Shown: one piece after another, positions 55,224 to 63,549 of the stretch | Layout: every line of letters begins with the position of its first letter | How positions within the stretch are numbered: the first letter of the stretch is position 1 | From: Rickettsiella endosymbiont of Dermanyssus gallinae | GTDB lineage: Bacteria > Pseudomonadota > Gammaproteobacteria > Diplorickettsiales > Diplorickettsiaceae | NCBI RefSeq assembly: GCF_019285595.1 | Contig: NZ_CP079094.1 | Coordinates: 558,001-622,000 of the forward strand | Direction of reading: 5' to 3' | DNA: 64,000 nt | Translations under genes and position numbers: made by a program | Notes under the pieces: model-generated | Databases searched by the model: none | What the model was told of the DNA's origin: nothing | Seen by the model: the letters and a program-made list of their open reading frames with translations, nothing else

Positions 55224-57344
55224 TTAAACCTTACTGCAATCCTGACTATTCGTTTTTGTCCAACGTTGAATGATAGGCGCGATTAAATCAGGATGTTTTC
55301 TGGTAATCGTGTCGCTAAGTCGCTCTACATGCGGTAGTAAGTAATAATCACGGCTCAGATCCGCAATGCGTAATTGTTGCCAGCCGGTTTGACGCAGCCC
55401 GTAGATTTCACCGGGTCCGCGTAGTTCTAAGTCATGCTGCGCAATCATAAAGCCATCATTCGTTTTTCTCATAATAGATAGACGTTTTTTTGCAATCGGC
55501 GATAAGCGTTCATAAAGTAATACACAAAAACTTTGTTGCTGATTTCTACCGACGCGTCCGCGTAATTGGTGAAGTTGTGCGAGTCCTAAGCGTTCTGCAT
55601 TTTCTATGATCATTAAATTGGCGTTACCCACATCCACGCCGACTTCGATAACCGAAGTAGCAACGAGTACATCAATGTCATGGGCTTTGAATTTATGCAT
55701 GATACTTTCTTTTTCTTCTGACGAAAGACGACCATGTATGAGTGCTAAACGTAAATCAGGTAAGTAGGATTGTAATAGTTTGAGTGTGCTTTTAGCCGCT
55801 TCATAGTGGACTAAATCGGATTCTTCAATCAGCGGACAGACCCAATACGCTTGTTTTTTTTGCAGGCAATTATTTCGAACACGTGCGATGACATCGGTGC
55901 GGTGTTTGGCTGAAAGCACAATAGTTTGTACCGGTAATCGGCCGGGTGGAAGTTCGTCAAGGAAAGAAAGTTCGAGATCGCAGAGTGAAGTCATGGCTAA
56001 AGTACGAGGAATCGGTGTTGCGGTCATAAATAATTGATGCGCCTGCAAGGCGTTAGTTTGTCCTTTTTCTAAAAGTGCTAAGCGTTGTTGTACACCAAAG
56101 CGGTGTTGTTCATCGACAATGATTAAACCAAGTTTTTTAAATTTAACCTGGGCTTGAAAAAGGGCGTGGGTACCAATCACGATTTGTGCTTTCCCCGTTT
56201 CTATCTCGGATAAAATTTTGCGTTTTTCTTTTGCTTTAAGTTTTGCACGCAAACAAACGACATGACAGCCTATAGGCGTTAGCCAACGATGAAAATGTTG
56301 ATAGTGTTGTTCGCTTAAAATTTCAGTAGGCGCCATGATGGCCGCTTGGTAATGATTTTCAATGGCTTGAATGGCTGCAAAGGCGGCCACAACGGTTTTA
56401 CCAGAGCCTACATCGCCTTGTAATAATCGCTGCATGGGATACGGTTTTTCCATGTCAGCGCTGATTTCTTGATTAACGCGTTGTTGAGCTGCGGTGAGTT
56501 GAAAAGGTAAGGCGGTAAGAAAACGCTTGGTTAATTGGTTTTTTGCGAGCAATGACGGCGCTACTTCTTGTTCACGATTTTTTTTGGTGGTTCGAACACT
56601 CAAGAAATGCGCAAGTAGTTCTTCTACAATGAGGCGTTGTTGTGCACGATGCTTTTTTGCGCTTAATGCATCAAGCGATGTATGGGGGGGTGGTTTATGT
56701 AAAAAATGTAAAGCGCTGATGAGATCAGGTAGTTGTAATAGTTTTAAAAGGGCTTTGGGTAAATAATCGCGGAAGTGATGTTGCGCGGTATTTTTATCGG
56801 GCGATGCAGGGTTTAATAACGAGAGTACTTGATGTATCAGTTTATTCCAGGTGCGTTGACTTAAACCCTGTGTACTGGGATACACCGCTGTGAGGTGAGG
56901 AGGTAAGGTAAATTCTTTATGGGGGCTTAAAAATTCATAATCGGGATGAACGATTTCTTGCTCAAAAAACTTCCTCGATGAGGCGCGTACTTCCCCAAAA
57001 CAAAGCAAAATAGCGCCCGTTTTAAATTGCTGGCGCTGCGCTAAGGTTAAATGGAAGAACCGTAGCCCCAAGCTGCCGGTCTCGTCTTGTAGGCGACAAT
57101 AGAGGCTTTGCTGGCGTTTGGAGGCGAATTTGCTCGTTACTTGAATAATAGTGCCTTTGACTAATACCTGTGTTCCGGATTTTAGCTGTTTGATGGGCGT
57201 TATCTGCGTCCTATCTTCGTAACGGTGAGGTAGGTGAAAGAGCAGATCTTGTAAGGTATGAATGCCGCATTTGGCCAAATAAGTGCTTATTTTTGGACCA
57301 ACGCCTACCAGTGTTTGGCATTTTATTTGCGCTAGATTATTCAT
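55224..57344 (-). CDS. recG: ATP-dependent DNA helicase RecG
   Basis: 706 residues. RecG reverses stalled replication forks and processes branched DNA. An N-terminal OB wedge domain (ITPIKQLKSGTQVLVKGTII) is followed by the helicase motor: Walker A LLQGDVGSGKTVVAAF (about residue 308), DEQH box IVDEQHRFGVQQR (about 405), motif III MTATPIPRTLA, and the C-terminal VGRNQQQSFCVL with GPGEIYGLRQTGWQQL. Length near the E. coli protein (693). Divergent from accB over an 86-bp gap. Confidence 0.96.
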   Translation of the reverse strand: MNNLAQIKCQTLVGVGPKISTYLAKCGIHTLQDLLFHLPHRYEDRTQITPIKQLKSGTQVLVKGTIIQVTSKFASKRQQSLYCRLQDETGSLGLRFFHLTLAQRQQFKTGAILLCFGEVRASSRKFFEQEIVHPDYEFLSPHKEFTLPPHLTAVYPSTQGLSQRTWNKLIHQVLSLLNPASPDKNTAQHHFRDYLPKALLKLLQLPDLISALHFLHKPPPHTSLDALSAKKHRAQQRLIVEELLAHFLSVRTTKKNREQEVAPSLLAKNQLTKRFLTALPFQLTAAQQRVNQEISADMEKPYPMQRLLQGDVGSGKTVVAAFAAIQAIENHYQAAIMAPTEILSEQHYQHFHRWLTPIGCHVVCLRAKLKAKEKRKILSEIETGKAQIVIGTHALFQAQVKFKKLGLIIVDEQHRFGVQQRLALLEKGQTNALQAHQLFMTATPIPRTLAMTSLCDLELSFLDELPPGRLPVQTIVLSAKHRTDVIARVRNNCLQKKQAYWVCPLIEESDLVHYEAAKSTLKLLQSYLPDLRLALIHGRLSSEEKESIMHKFKAHDIDVLVATSVIEVGVDVGNANLMIIENAERLGLAQLHQLRGRVGRNQQQSFCVLLYERLSPIAKKRLSIMRKTNDGFMIAQHDLELRGPGEIYGLRQTGWQQLRIADLSRDYYLLPHVERLSDTITRKHPDLIAPIIQRWTKTNSQDCSKV

Positions 57345-57430
57345 AGGGTTTCCCTAAAGACTAGTAAAGTACCATCGGATATGCTCCAATAAGCCGCTAT
57401 TATTAGATTGAAAGAAGAGGCCCATTTTAT

Positions 57431-57859
57431 ATGGATTCGGAAAAAATTAATCAGCTTATTAAACTCCTTAATGAGAATAACTTAAGTGAAATCGAATTTA
57501 CAGAAGGTGAGCAGTCAATACGGATTCAACGCCAATTGACACAAGCCGCCTCCTCGCAACCAGCGGCTATCCTTGCTCCTTCTGCGTTCCCGGCAAAAGA
57601 TGATGCGCAAAAAGTGCCCGAGTCAGGTCATCACGTTCGTTCGCCTATGGTAGGAACGGTTTATTTAGCGCCAAATCCAGCGGCGGCTCCTTTTGTCGCC
57701 ATAGGACAGACTGTTAAAGTAGGCGATGTGCTTTGCATTATTGAAGCCATGAAAATGATGAACCAAATTGAAGCGGATAAAGCGGGTGTCATTAAAAAAA
57801 GATTAGTCGAAAATGGAAATCCGGTTGAATTCAATCAACCTCTATTCATTATCGAATAA
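57431..57859 (+). CDS. accB: Biotin carboxyl carrier protein of acetyl-CoA carboxylase
   Basis: 142-residue BCCP. Biotinylated Lys108 in the canonical [12 protein letters not shown], preceded by a Pro/Ala-rich linker and an N-terminal helical part ([19 protein letters not shown]). Carries CO2 for malonyl-CoA synthesis, the first step of fatty acid synthesis. Forms an operon with accC (45 bp gap). Confidence 0.97.
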   Translation: MDSEKINQLIKLLNENNLSEIEFTEGEQSIRIQRQLTQAASSQPAAILAPSAFPAKDDAQKVPESGHHVRSPMVGTVYLAPNPAAAPFVAIGQTVKVGDVLCIIEAMKMMNQIEADKAGVIKKRLVENGNPVEFNQPLFIIE

Positions 57860-57904
57860 AAAAGTATATATGCAGGGCAGTATAGTCGCTAATAGGTAAA
57901 AATA

Positions 57905-59245
57905 ATGCTGAATAAAGTTGTTATTGCAAATAGGGGTGAAATTGCTTTACGCATATTACGTGCCTGTAAAGAATTAGGTATACGCACAGTCGCTATTCAT
58001 TCCGAGATCGATACGAATTTGAAGCACGCTAAATTGGCCGATGAAACGGTTTGTGTAGGGCCTGCTTCTGCGGCAGCCAGTTATTTAAATGTACCGGCGA
58101 TTATTGCAGCGGCTGAGATTACCGATGCAACAGGTATTCATCCAGGTTATGGATTCCTATCTGAAAATGCCGATTTTGCAGAGCGTGTGGAACAAAGTGG
58201 TTTTGTTTTTATTGGTCCTACCGCCGAAACGATCCGGACAATGGGTGATAAAGTATCGGCTATTGCCGCGATGCGAAAGGCTAAAATACCTTGTGTGCCC
58301 GGTTCAGAAGGCGAATTAGATAACGATGATAAAAAAAATCTAAAAATTGCGCAAAAGATAGGTTACCCGGTACTTATCAAAGCTGCCGGTGGTGGTGGTG
58401 GACGTGGAATACGGGTGGTACACAGTGAAGCCGCTTTATTAAATGCTATTTCTTTAACACGTGCTGAAGCGGAAGCTAATTTTAAAAATCCCAGTGTTTA
58501 TATGGAAAAATACTTGGTAACCCCCCGACACATTGAAATTCAGGTATTAGGGGATGGTCAAGGTAACGCCATTCATTTAGGCGAACGCGATTGTTCGATG
58601 CAGCGACGACACCAAAAAGTCATTGAAGAAGCGCCTGCACCGGGCGTGACTGAAAAACAACGCAATCAAATCGGTGAATTATGTGTGAAAGCCTGCCGTG
58701 AGATGAAATATCGTGGTGCAGGTACTTTTGAATTTCTGTATGAAAATGGAAATTTTTATTTCATTGAAATGAATACACGTATTCAAGTTGAACATCCTAT
58801 TACCGAGGAAATCACGGGTATTGATTTAGTGCGTGAGCAACTACGTATCGCATCCGGTGAGTCATTGGATTATAAACAAAAAGAGATCACGTTCCGCGGT
58901 CATGCGATCGAATGTCGTATCAATGCCGAGGATCCCCGAACATTTTTACCTTCACCAGGGACGATTACACTGTACCATCCACCCGGCGGACCTGGGATCC
59001 GTGTTGATACCGCGATTTATACGGGATATCGTGTCCCCCCGAATTATGATTCGCTGATTGGTAAACTGATTGCGTATGGTGAAACACGAGAAATAGCCTT
59101 AGCGCGCTTACGTAATGCTTTAGATGAAATTGTTATTGAAGGGATTAAAACCAATATTCCTATGCACCAAGAGTTAGTGCGCGATCCTCACTTTATTCAA
59201 GGTGGTACCAATATTCATTATCTTGAAAAGCGTTTAACGCAGTAA
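57905..59245 (+). CDS. accC: Biotin carboxylase subunit of acetyl-CoA carboxylase
   Basis: 446-residue ATP-grasp enzyme that carboxylates biotin on AccB. Motifs: [50 protein letters not shown] (ATP-binding glycine loop), [19 protein letters not shown] and [20 protein letters not shown]. Length matches E. coli AccC (449). The prmA gene begins 4 bp after its stop, as in many gammaproteobacteria. Confidence 0.97.
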   Translation: MLNKVVIANRGEIALRILRACKELGIRTVAIHSEIDTNLKHAKLADETVCVGPASAAASYLNVPAIIAAAEITDATGIHPGYGFLSENADFAERVEQSGFVFIGPTAETIRTMGDKVSAIAAMRKAKIPCVPGSEGELDNDDKKNLKIAQKIGYPVLIKAAGGGGGRGIRVVHSEAALLNAISLTRAEAEANFKNPSVYMEKYLVTPRHIEIQVLGDGQGNAIHLGERDCSMQRRHQKVIEEAPAPGVTEKQRNQIGELCVKACREMKYRGAGTFEFLYENGNFYFIEMNTRIQVEHPITEEITGIDLVREQLRIASGESLDYKQKEITFRGHAIECRINAEDPRTFLPSPGTITLYHPPGGPGIRVDTAIYTGYRVPPNYDSLIGKLIAYGETREIALARLRNALDEIVIEGIKTNIPMHQELVRDPHFIQGGTNIHYLEKRLTQ

Positions 59246-59249
59246 TGTT

Positions 59250-60399
59250 ATGGCTTGGTTAGAACTTACTATTCAAACAAAAGAAAGCGATACTGAATCA
59301 GTCAGTGATTTTTTAGAGCAAGCCAACGCGGTTTCAATTACCTGGAAAGCCGCCGATGAACAAGCGTTGTTTGAACCTGATTTAAACACCTCGCCTTTGT
59401 GGCAACGTGTAGAGGTGAATGCATTATTTTCAGAAGACACGTCTATCTCCGACTTAATGGATGCATTGCAACGTGAATTTGATGACAAAACAATTTTAAA
59501 ATCCAGTGTTAAAGTCGTTCTCGATAAATGTTGGGAACGTGTTTGGCTAGATGATTTTAAAGCCATGCGTTTTGGACAACGTTTATGGGTTTGCCCAACC
59601 ACGATGGAAGCGCCTGATCCCTCGGGTGTTATCGTTCGATTAGATCCCGGTTTAGCCTTTGGTACCGGCACACATCCCAGTACCGCATTGTGTTTAGAAT
59701 GGTTAGATGCCCATATGCAAAGCGGGCAAACGCTGATTGATTATGGATGCGGTTCCGGCATTTTAGCGATTGCGGCATTCGATGAGACAGGAAAGCATTG
59801 TGAAAGCAATGCGAAGTCGAAGAGCCCGCGATAGGCGTGCGTTGACGGGCGAAGCAGGAAACGCATCACGCCGTAAAGTCATTTGTGGGAGGCACGGGCA
59901 TGAACTCCGAAGTAGTGAGTGCGTGCCGGACGCAGGACGTATCGCGGCCTAATTTCAGTCGCGTCATGCGAACGAATTTCGGGGACACGATGGCCGAAAT
60001 TCTTCGGGAGCATAGCGACTCACTTGAAAATGCGGTGCAAAAAAAGTGTTTGCGGTTGATCATGATGAGCAAGCCATTGAAGCGACGCAAGCTAACGCGT
60101 TACAGAATGCTATTCCACCGGAGCAAATAAGCTGTTTATTTCCACAGCAATTGACGCAGGATATTAAAGCGGATGTACTGATGGCGGATATTCTTGCAAA
60201 ACCCTTGATGGATTTAGCGAAGGTGTTTAAACAGCACCTGAAAAAAGACGGACTCTGTGTTTTGGCGGGCATCTTAAGTGAGCAAGTAGAAAGTATTCAG
60301 CAGCATTACGTTGAGCAAGGTTTTAGCTGTGTTGATATTCAACATAAGCATGAATGGGCAAGGATAGTCTTTTCTCTTCCAAATACTCTTCGCACTTGA
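59250..60399 (+). pseudogene. prmA: Ribosomal protein L11 methyltransferase, interrupted by the 247-bp element
   Basis: PrmA trimethylates ribosomal protein L11 using SAM. The 5' part (59250-59779) carries the N-terminal domain and the SAM site start (DPGLAFGTGTHPSTALCLEWL, LIDYGCGSGILAIAA); the 3' part (60027-60399) holds FAVDHDEQAIEATQANALQN and MADILAKPLMDL (usual N-I-L-A motif). The element lies after two bases of the Leu codon in AIAALKCGA. Removing 247 bp restores AALKCGAKKV and a 300-residue protein, against 293 in E. coli. Because the family has a conserved Leu there, the site and length of the insertion are well determined. Without excision the product ends after AAF. PrmA is dispensable in E. 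coli. Confidence 0.93.
59780..60026 (+). mobile_element. 247-bp structured repeat element, copy 5 (in prmA)
   Basis: Reference copy for structure, in element positions: hairpin 16-21/28-33; stem 55-64/81-93 with a bulge; 112-117/143-148 enclosing 125-129/133-137; 179-183/236-240 and 187-190/231-234 enclosing a 9-bp stem 195-203/215-223; ends 1-7 pair with 240-247 leaving one bulge. This copy has G134 to T, which breaks one pair. It lies in sense with prmA; flanks gcatt and aaaatg. Confidence 0.94.
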
Positions 60400-60505
60400 A
60401 TTTTTGGCTATGTTGCCGCTAGCCTCGCAATCCTCATGTATGTTGTATACACTGCGGTTGCTCGTTTTCACGGCGCCTTGCCAAAAATCCCATTACTGTG
60501 AGTAT
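60383..60505 (-). repeat. 123-bp inverted-end repeat, copy B (MITE-like)
   Basis: Diverged inverted copy of 48967-49089 of the same 123-bp length, ends atactc and gagtat. It overlaps the last codons of prmA (through CTTCGCACTTGA) and precedes hemA by 17 bp. Confidence 0.82.
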
Positions 60506-60522
60506 ATAATTTTTAAACTTTT

Positions 60523-61773
60523 ATGAATCTCGTTGCTTGTGGCATTAATCATGAAACGGCGCCTTTATCGCTGCGCGAGCAGCTTAGTTTTTCCTCGGAC
60601 TATCTAGCCAGTTCTTTACAGGAACTTTTAAAAGAGACGCAGGCTGAAGAAGTCATGATTCTTTCAACCTGTAATCGTACCGAGTTTTATTGTATTAATG
60701 GCCAAGCGCAGCATACGTTGGATTGGTTATGTCGTACTAAGCATGCATCTAAAACGAGTTTGCAGAATCATTGGTACGTTTATCGCGAAGAAAATGCAGT
60801 ACGTCATATTCTGCGTGTCGCCAGCGGTTTAGATTCGATTATTTTAGGTGAACCACAAATTACCGGGCAGCTTAAAACGGCTTTTTCTTTTGCCCATTCA
60901 TTGGGTATGGCCGGCAATCAATTTAAACGTTTATTTCAGTATATCTTTAACGTGAGCAAACAAGTGCGCCATCAAACGGCTATTAGCGCGCATCCTGTTT
61001 CATTAGCTTTTTCTTTAGTGACATCCGCAAAATGTATTTTTGCAAATTTAGCCGATTCACGAGTGTTACTCATTGGCGCCGGAGAAACGATTTCTTTAGT
61101 GGCTAAACATCTGCTTTCGCAAGGCATTCAACATTTTTTGATTGCGAATCGTACGGCTAAGCATGCCAAGCGATTAGCGGTAATGGTAGGTGGTCAAACC
61201 ATCGCTTTAAATGAAATTCCGCGCTATTTACCGGATGTTGACTTGGTTGTGACGGCAACCACTAGTCCATTACCTATCGTAGGCAAAGGCATGCTGGAAA
61301 GTGCCTTAAAAAAACGGCGTCGCCGTCCTTTATTTATGGCAGATTTAGGTATGCCGCGTGATATTGAAGCGGAAGTTAATCAACTAGAGGATGTTTATTT
61401 ATATACCTTGAATGATTTGCAAAAAATGATTCAAAAAAATCAATCGCATCGTAAAGTAGAAGCGATAAAAGCCGAAGCGTTGATTGAAAATAAACTTCAA
61501 GAATATCTTGAATTATTACGCCTAAAAGAAGCAACGCCGATCATTCGTGCTTACCGGCAGCAAGCCGAACAGTGGCGTGACCAAGAATTAAAAAAGGCCT
61601 TTTCCTTATTAGAAAAAGGCCTTTCTACCGAAGAAGTAATGCAACGTTTAGCTCATGGGTTAACCAATAAATTATTGCATGTGCCGAGCGTTGCGTTACG
61701 TCAGGCGGCTACCTTAAATCAAAAAGAATTATTAGCAGCGGTTTTGCAATTATTTGATTTAAATCAAGTTTAG
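60523..61773 (+). CDS. hemA: Glutamyl-tRNA reductase
   Basis: 416-residue enzyme that reduces glutamyl-tRNA to glutamate-1-semialdehyde, the first committed step of haem synthesis by the C5 route. CGINHETAPLSLREQLSF at the N-terminus, catalytic Cys50 in MILSTCNRTEFYC, GEPQITGQLK, NADPH site VLLIGAGETISLVAKHLL and the C-terminal dimerisation helix. Matches the usual length (about 418). The 123-bp repeat lies in its upstream region. Confidence 0.96.
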   Translation: MNLVACGINHETAPLSLREQLSFSSDYLASSLQELLKETQAEEVMILSTCNRTEFYCINGQAQHTLDWLCRTKHASKTSLQNHWYVYREENAVRHILRVASGLDSIILGEPQITGQLKTAFSFAHSLGMAGNQFKRLFQYIFNVSKQVRHQTAISAHPVSLAFSLVTSAKCIFANLADSRVLLIGAGETISLVAKHLLSQGIQHFLIANRTAKHAKRLAVMVGGQTIALNEIPRYLPDVDLVVTATTSPLPIVGKGMLESALKKRRRRPLFMADLGMPRDIEAEVNQLEDVYLYTLNDLQKMIQKNQSHRKVEAIKAEALIENKLQEYLELLRLKEATPIIRAYRQQAEQWRDQELKKAFSLLEKGLSTEEVMQRLAHGLTNKLLHVPSVALRQAATLNQKELLAAVLQLFDLNQV

Positions 61774-61780
61774 CCATAAC

Positions 61781-61872
61781 CGTCATTGCGAGTGCCGTAG
61801 GTACGAAGCAATCCAATGGATGTAGAAAATATTAGTCTAGATTGCCACGCGCCTCCGGCGCTCGCAATGACG
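61781..61872. repeat. REP-like palindrome, copy 3
   Basis: Begins cgtcattgcgagtgcc, ends gctcgcaatgacg; inverted halves include gcaatcca and tagattgcc. It lies between the convergent hemA and the minus-strand gene at 61887, 8 bp after the hemA stop, and may terminate both. Confidence 0.8.
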
Positions 61873-61886
61873 ATGAGTTTTCCTCA

Positions 61887-62527
61887 TTATCTAGGAGAAA
61901 TCTTAGCTGTACTACTTTTAGCTTCTAAATCTTCTTGTTCGGCGTCGCTATGATTAACCGGCATATAGGTTTCTAGAGATTCTCTTCTTGAGATAGCATA
62001 ATGTTCAGTCGTCAATAATCCACCGTGTTCTAACAATTCATCGCCCCAGGAAGTTTTTATGCGAATCTCGCTAGGCGTTGGGCTATTCGAGTTGTCGTGT
62101 TCTCCTAGAATAGAAATGACTTCATCATTAATTTCTATGGCTTTTATAGTGATTTTTTATAGAACTTGTGTTTAAAATTTTTTGATAACTGATCGAGATG
62201 GCCATAGTTTTTTTTGAAGGTGGTGATTGGCATGGCATATTCATTATAAATAGGCTTATTTTCGTTATCCTGTAAAGGATTGCCTTTTGAATCACGTAGT
62301 TCTGTCATATTTCTTACGATAACCATATCCTTTGATGAAATACATTCTGTTTCGGCTTTACAGCCAAGTAAATTGTTTGCATCATAGATATAGGTTGTTA
62401 GTGTTGTGCCTATTTCATTGGCAGAGACGTGTCTTGCGAGTACGGGGGTTTTTTTTCTATATTCGCGCGCTTTTTTTTGGAAGAGAAGTTTGATTTTTTC
62501 AATACTAAAATAATCGCTTATTATCAT
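61887..62527 (-). pseudogene. Hypothetical protein with poly-A frameshift
   Basis: The first 127 codons (62144-62527, MIISDYFSIEKIKLLFQKK start) end at a TAA just after a run of six A (KHKFYKKSL). One more A would continue the frame through ITIKAIEINDEVISILGEHD to a stop at 61887, adding about 86 protein-like residues. The total would be about 213. The homopolymer makes a sequencing error, true mutation or programmed slippage all possible. Family not recognised; no signal peptide or membrane segment. Confidence 0.6.
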
Positions 62528-62795
62528 AAATCACCCTTAATATTGTAATATCAGGGCGCATTGTACGAAAATAAAGGTGTTATATGCAAAAGCGAATAGG
62601 TGATAATTTCTTTGTTACATTAACAACTTGTTAAGTCACTGTTTAGGTCCAGTCCAAATAAAAAACAGCTATTTTTCTTGTCGCTATATTGGCAGAGCAA
62701 TAGCCGAAAAAAATTGTTATTGAATTTTTATAGCTATTTTTTTATCTGTTACAGTTTCTAGCTCGTTATCGCGGCAAGTGCGAGAAGAGGCCGTA
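62528..62795. other. Non-coding gap with duplicated gene fragment
   Basis: 268-bp AT-rich gap. At about 62646-62706 it contains a decayed copy of sequence at about 63550-63625 (gtccaa...aaaaaacagctatttttc and gtcgctatattggcag, against the 3' end of the lipoprotein gene), with a 12-bp deletion. No open gene. This points to an earlier duplication of the end of the lipoprotein gene. Confidence 0.5.
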
Positions 62796-63498
62796 TTAAA
62801 GAAGGCTAGCCCTTTCTTTCGATGAGACAGGAAAGCATTGTGAAAGCAATGCGAAGTCGAAGAGCCCGCGATAGGCGTGCGTTGACGGGCGAAGCAGGAA
62901 ACGCATCACGCCGTAAAGTCATTTGTGGGAGGCACGGGCATGAACTCCGAAGGAGTGAGTGCGTGCCGGACGCAGGACGTATCGCGGCCTAATTTCAGTC
63001 GCGTCATGCGAACGAATTTCGGGGACACGATGGCCGAAATTCTTCGGGAGCATAGCGACTCACTTGTGTTTTCTTATTGCGAGCAATGACCGTTTGAATG
63101 CTTGGCATCATCTGGTTAACCACGGAACCAATGACGGTGTGTGCAAAATCCATACCTATTTTTTCTGCCGCCTTACGTCCATCTGAAGACCAATAAGCCG
63201 ATTGATTATCGGGACGGCATCCTCCTTCTATGGGGGAAAATAGCTTTTTTAATTGTTGATATAAGATGGAAATTTTTTTCTCAATTTCGGGTGTCCAATT
63301 TATTTTATTATTTTCAGAAGGAAAATACGGCCTGTTTTTTAATTCTTTTTTTAATTCTATTAATAGGTTCAAAAACCCTTTAGCAATACGATGCTCATAT
63401 CCCGCTTGAAGTTGTATTTTTTCGTGATCGACCTTGTTTCGTATCTGTCCCGCGAATTTCTGGGTCAGTAATATTTCCTTATTGATGACATTGCCCAT
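62796..63498 (-). pseudogene. Hypothetical protein, C-terminus altered by the 247-bp element
   Basis: 144 codons (63067-63498, MGNVINKEILLTQKFAGQIR start) followed by the element at 62820-63066 and then seven codons (KERASLL) to a TAA at 62796. Removal of the element gives a 151-residue protein ending KKTKERASLL. With the element, about 20 element-coded residues follow NKKT before a stop, so only the tail changes. The start at 63498 is chosen over a TTG at 63528. No known domain; a Trp-rich, charged helical sequence. Confidence 0.7.
62820..63066 (+). mobile_element. 247-bp structured repeat element, copy 6 (near gene end)
   Basis: Identical in length and ends to the others, antisense to the host gene. 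Flanks tttcttt and tgtttt, with no target duplication. Confidence 0.93.
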
Positions 63499-63549
63499 TT
63501 TTTTACTTAGTAAAACTGATCGTAGCAATTATATACTTTGGTTACAGTA

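Noticed and set aside
59770..60026. Short open frames of 60-80 residues inside the 247-bp elements (also at 21577, 54811, 62959)
   Set aside because: They recur only because the element recurs, occur in several frames and strands, and the element shows conserved folding rather than coding. The downstream residues belong to whichever gene is next to it.
59780..60026. Group I or group II self-splicing intron
   Set aside because: Half of the copies are antisense to their host gene, no group II domain V with its catalytic triad is visible near either 3' end, and the base before the element is not conserved as a group I intron would require. Not excluded for the sense copies.
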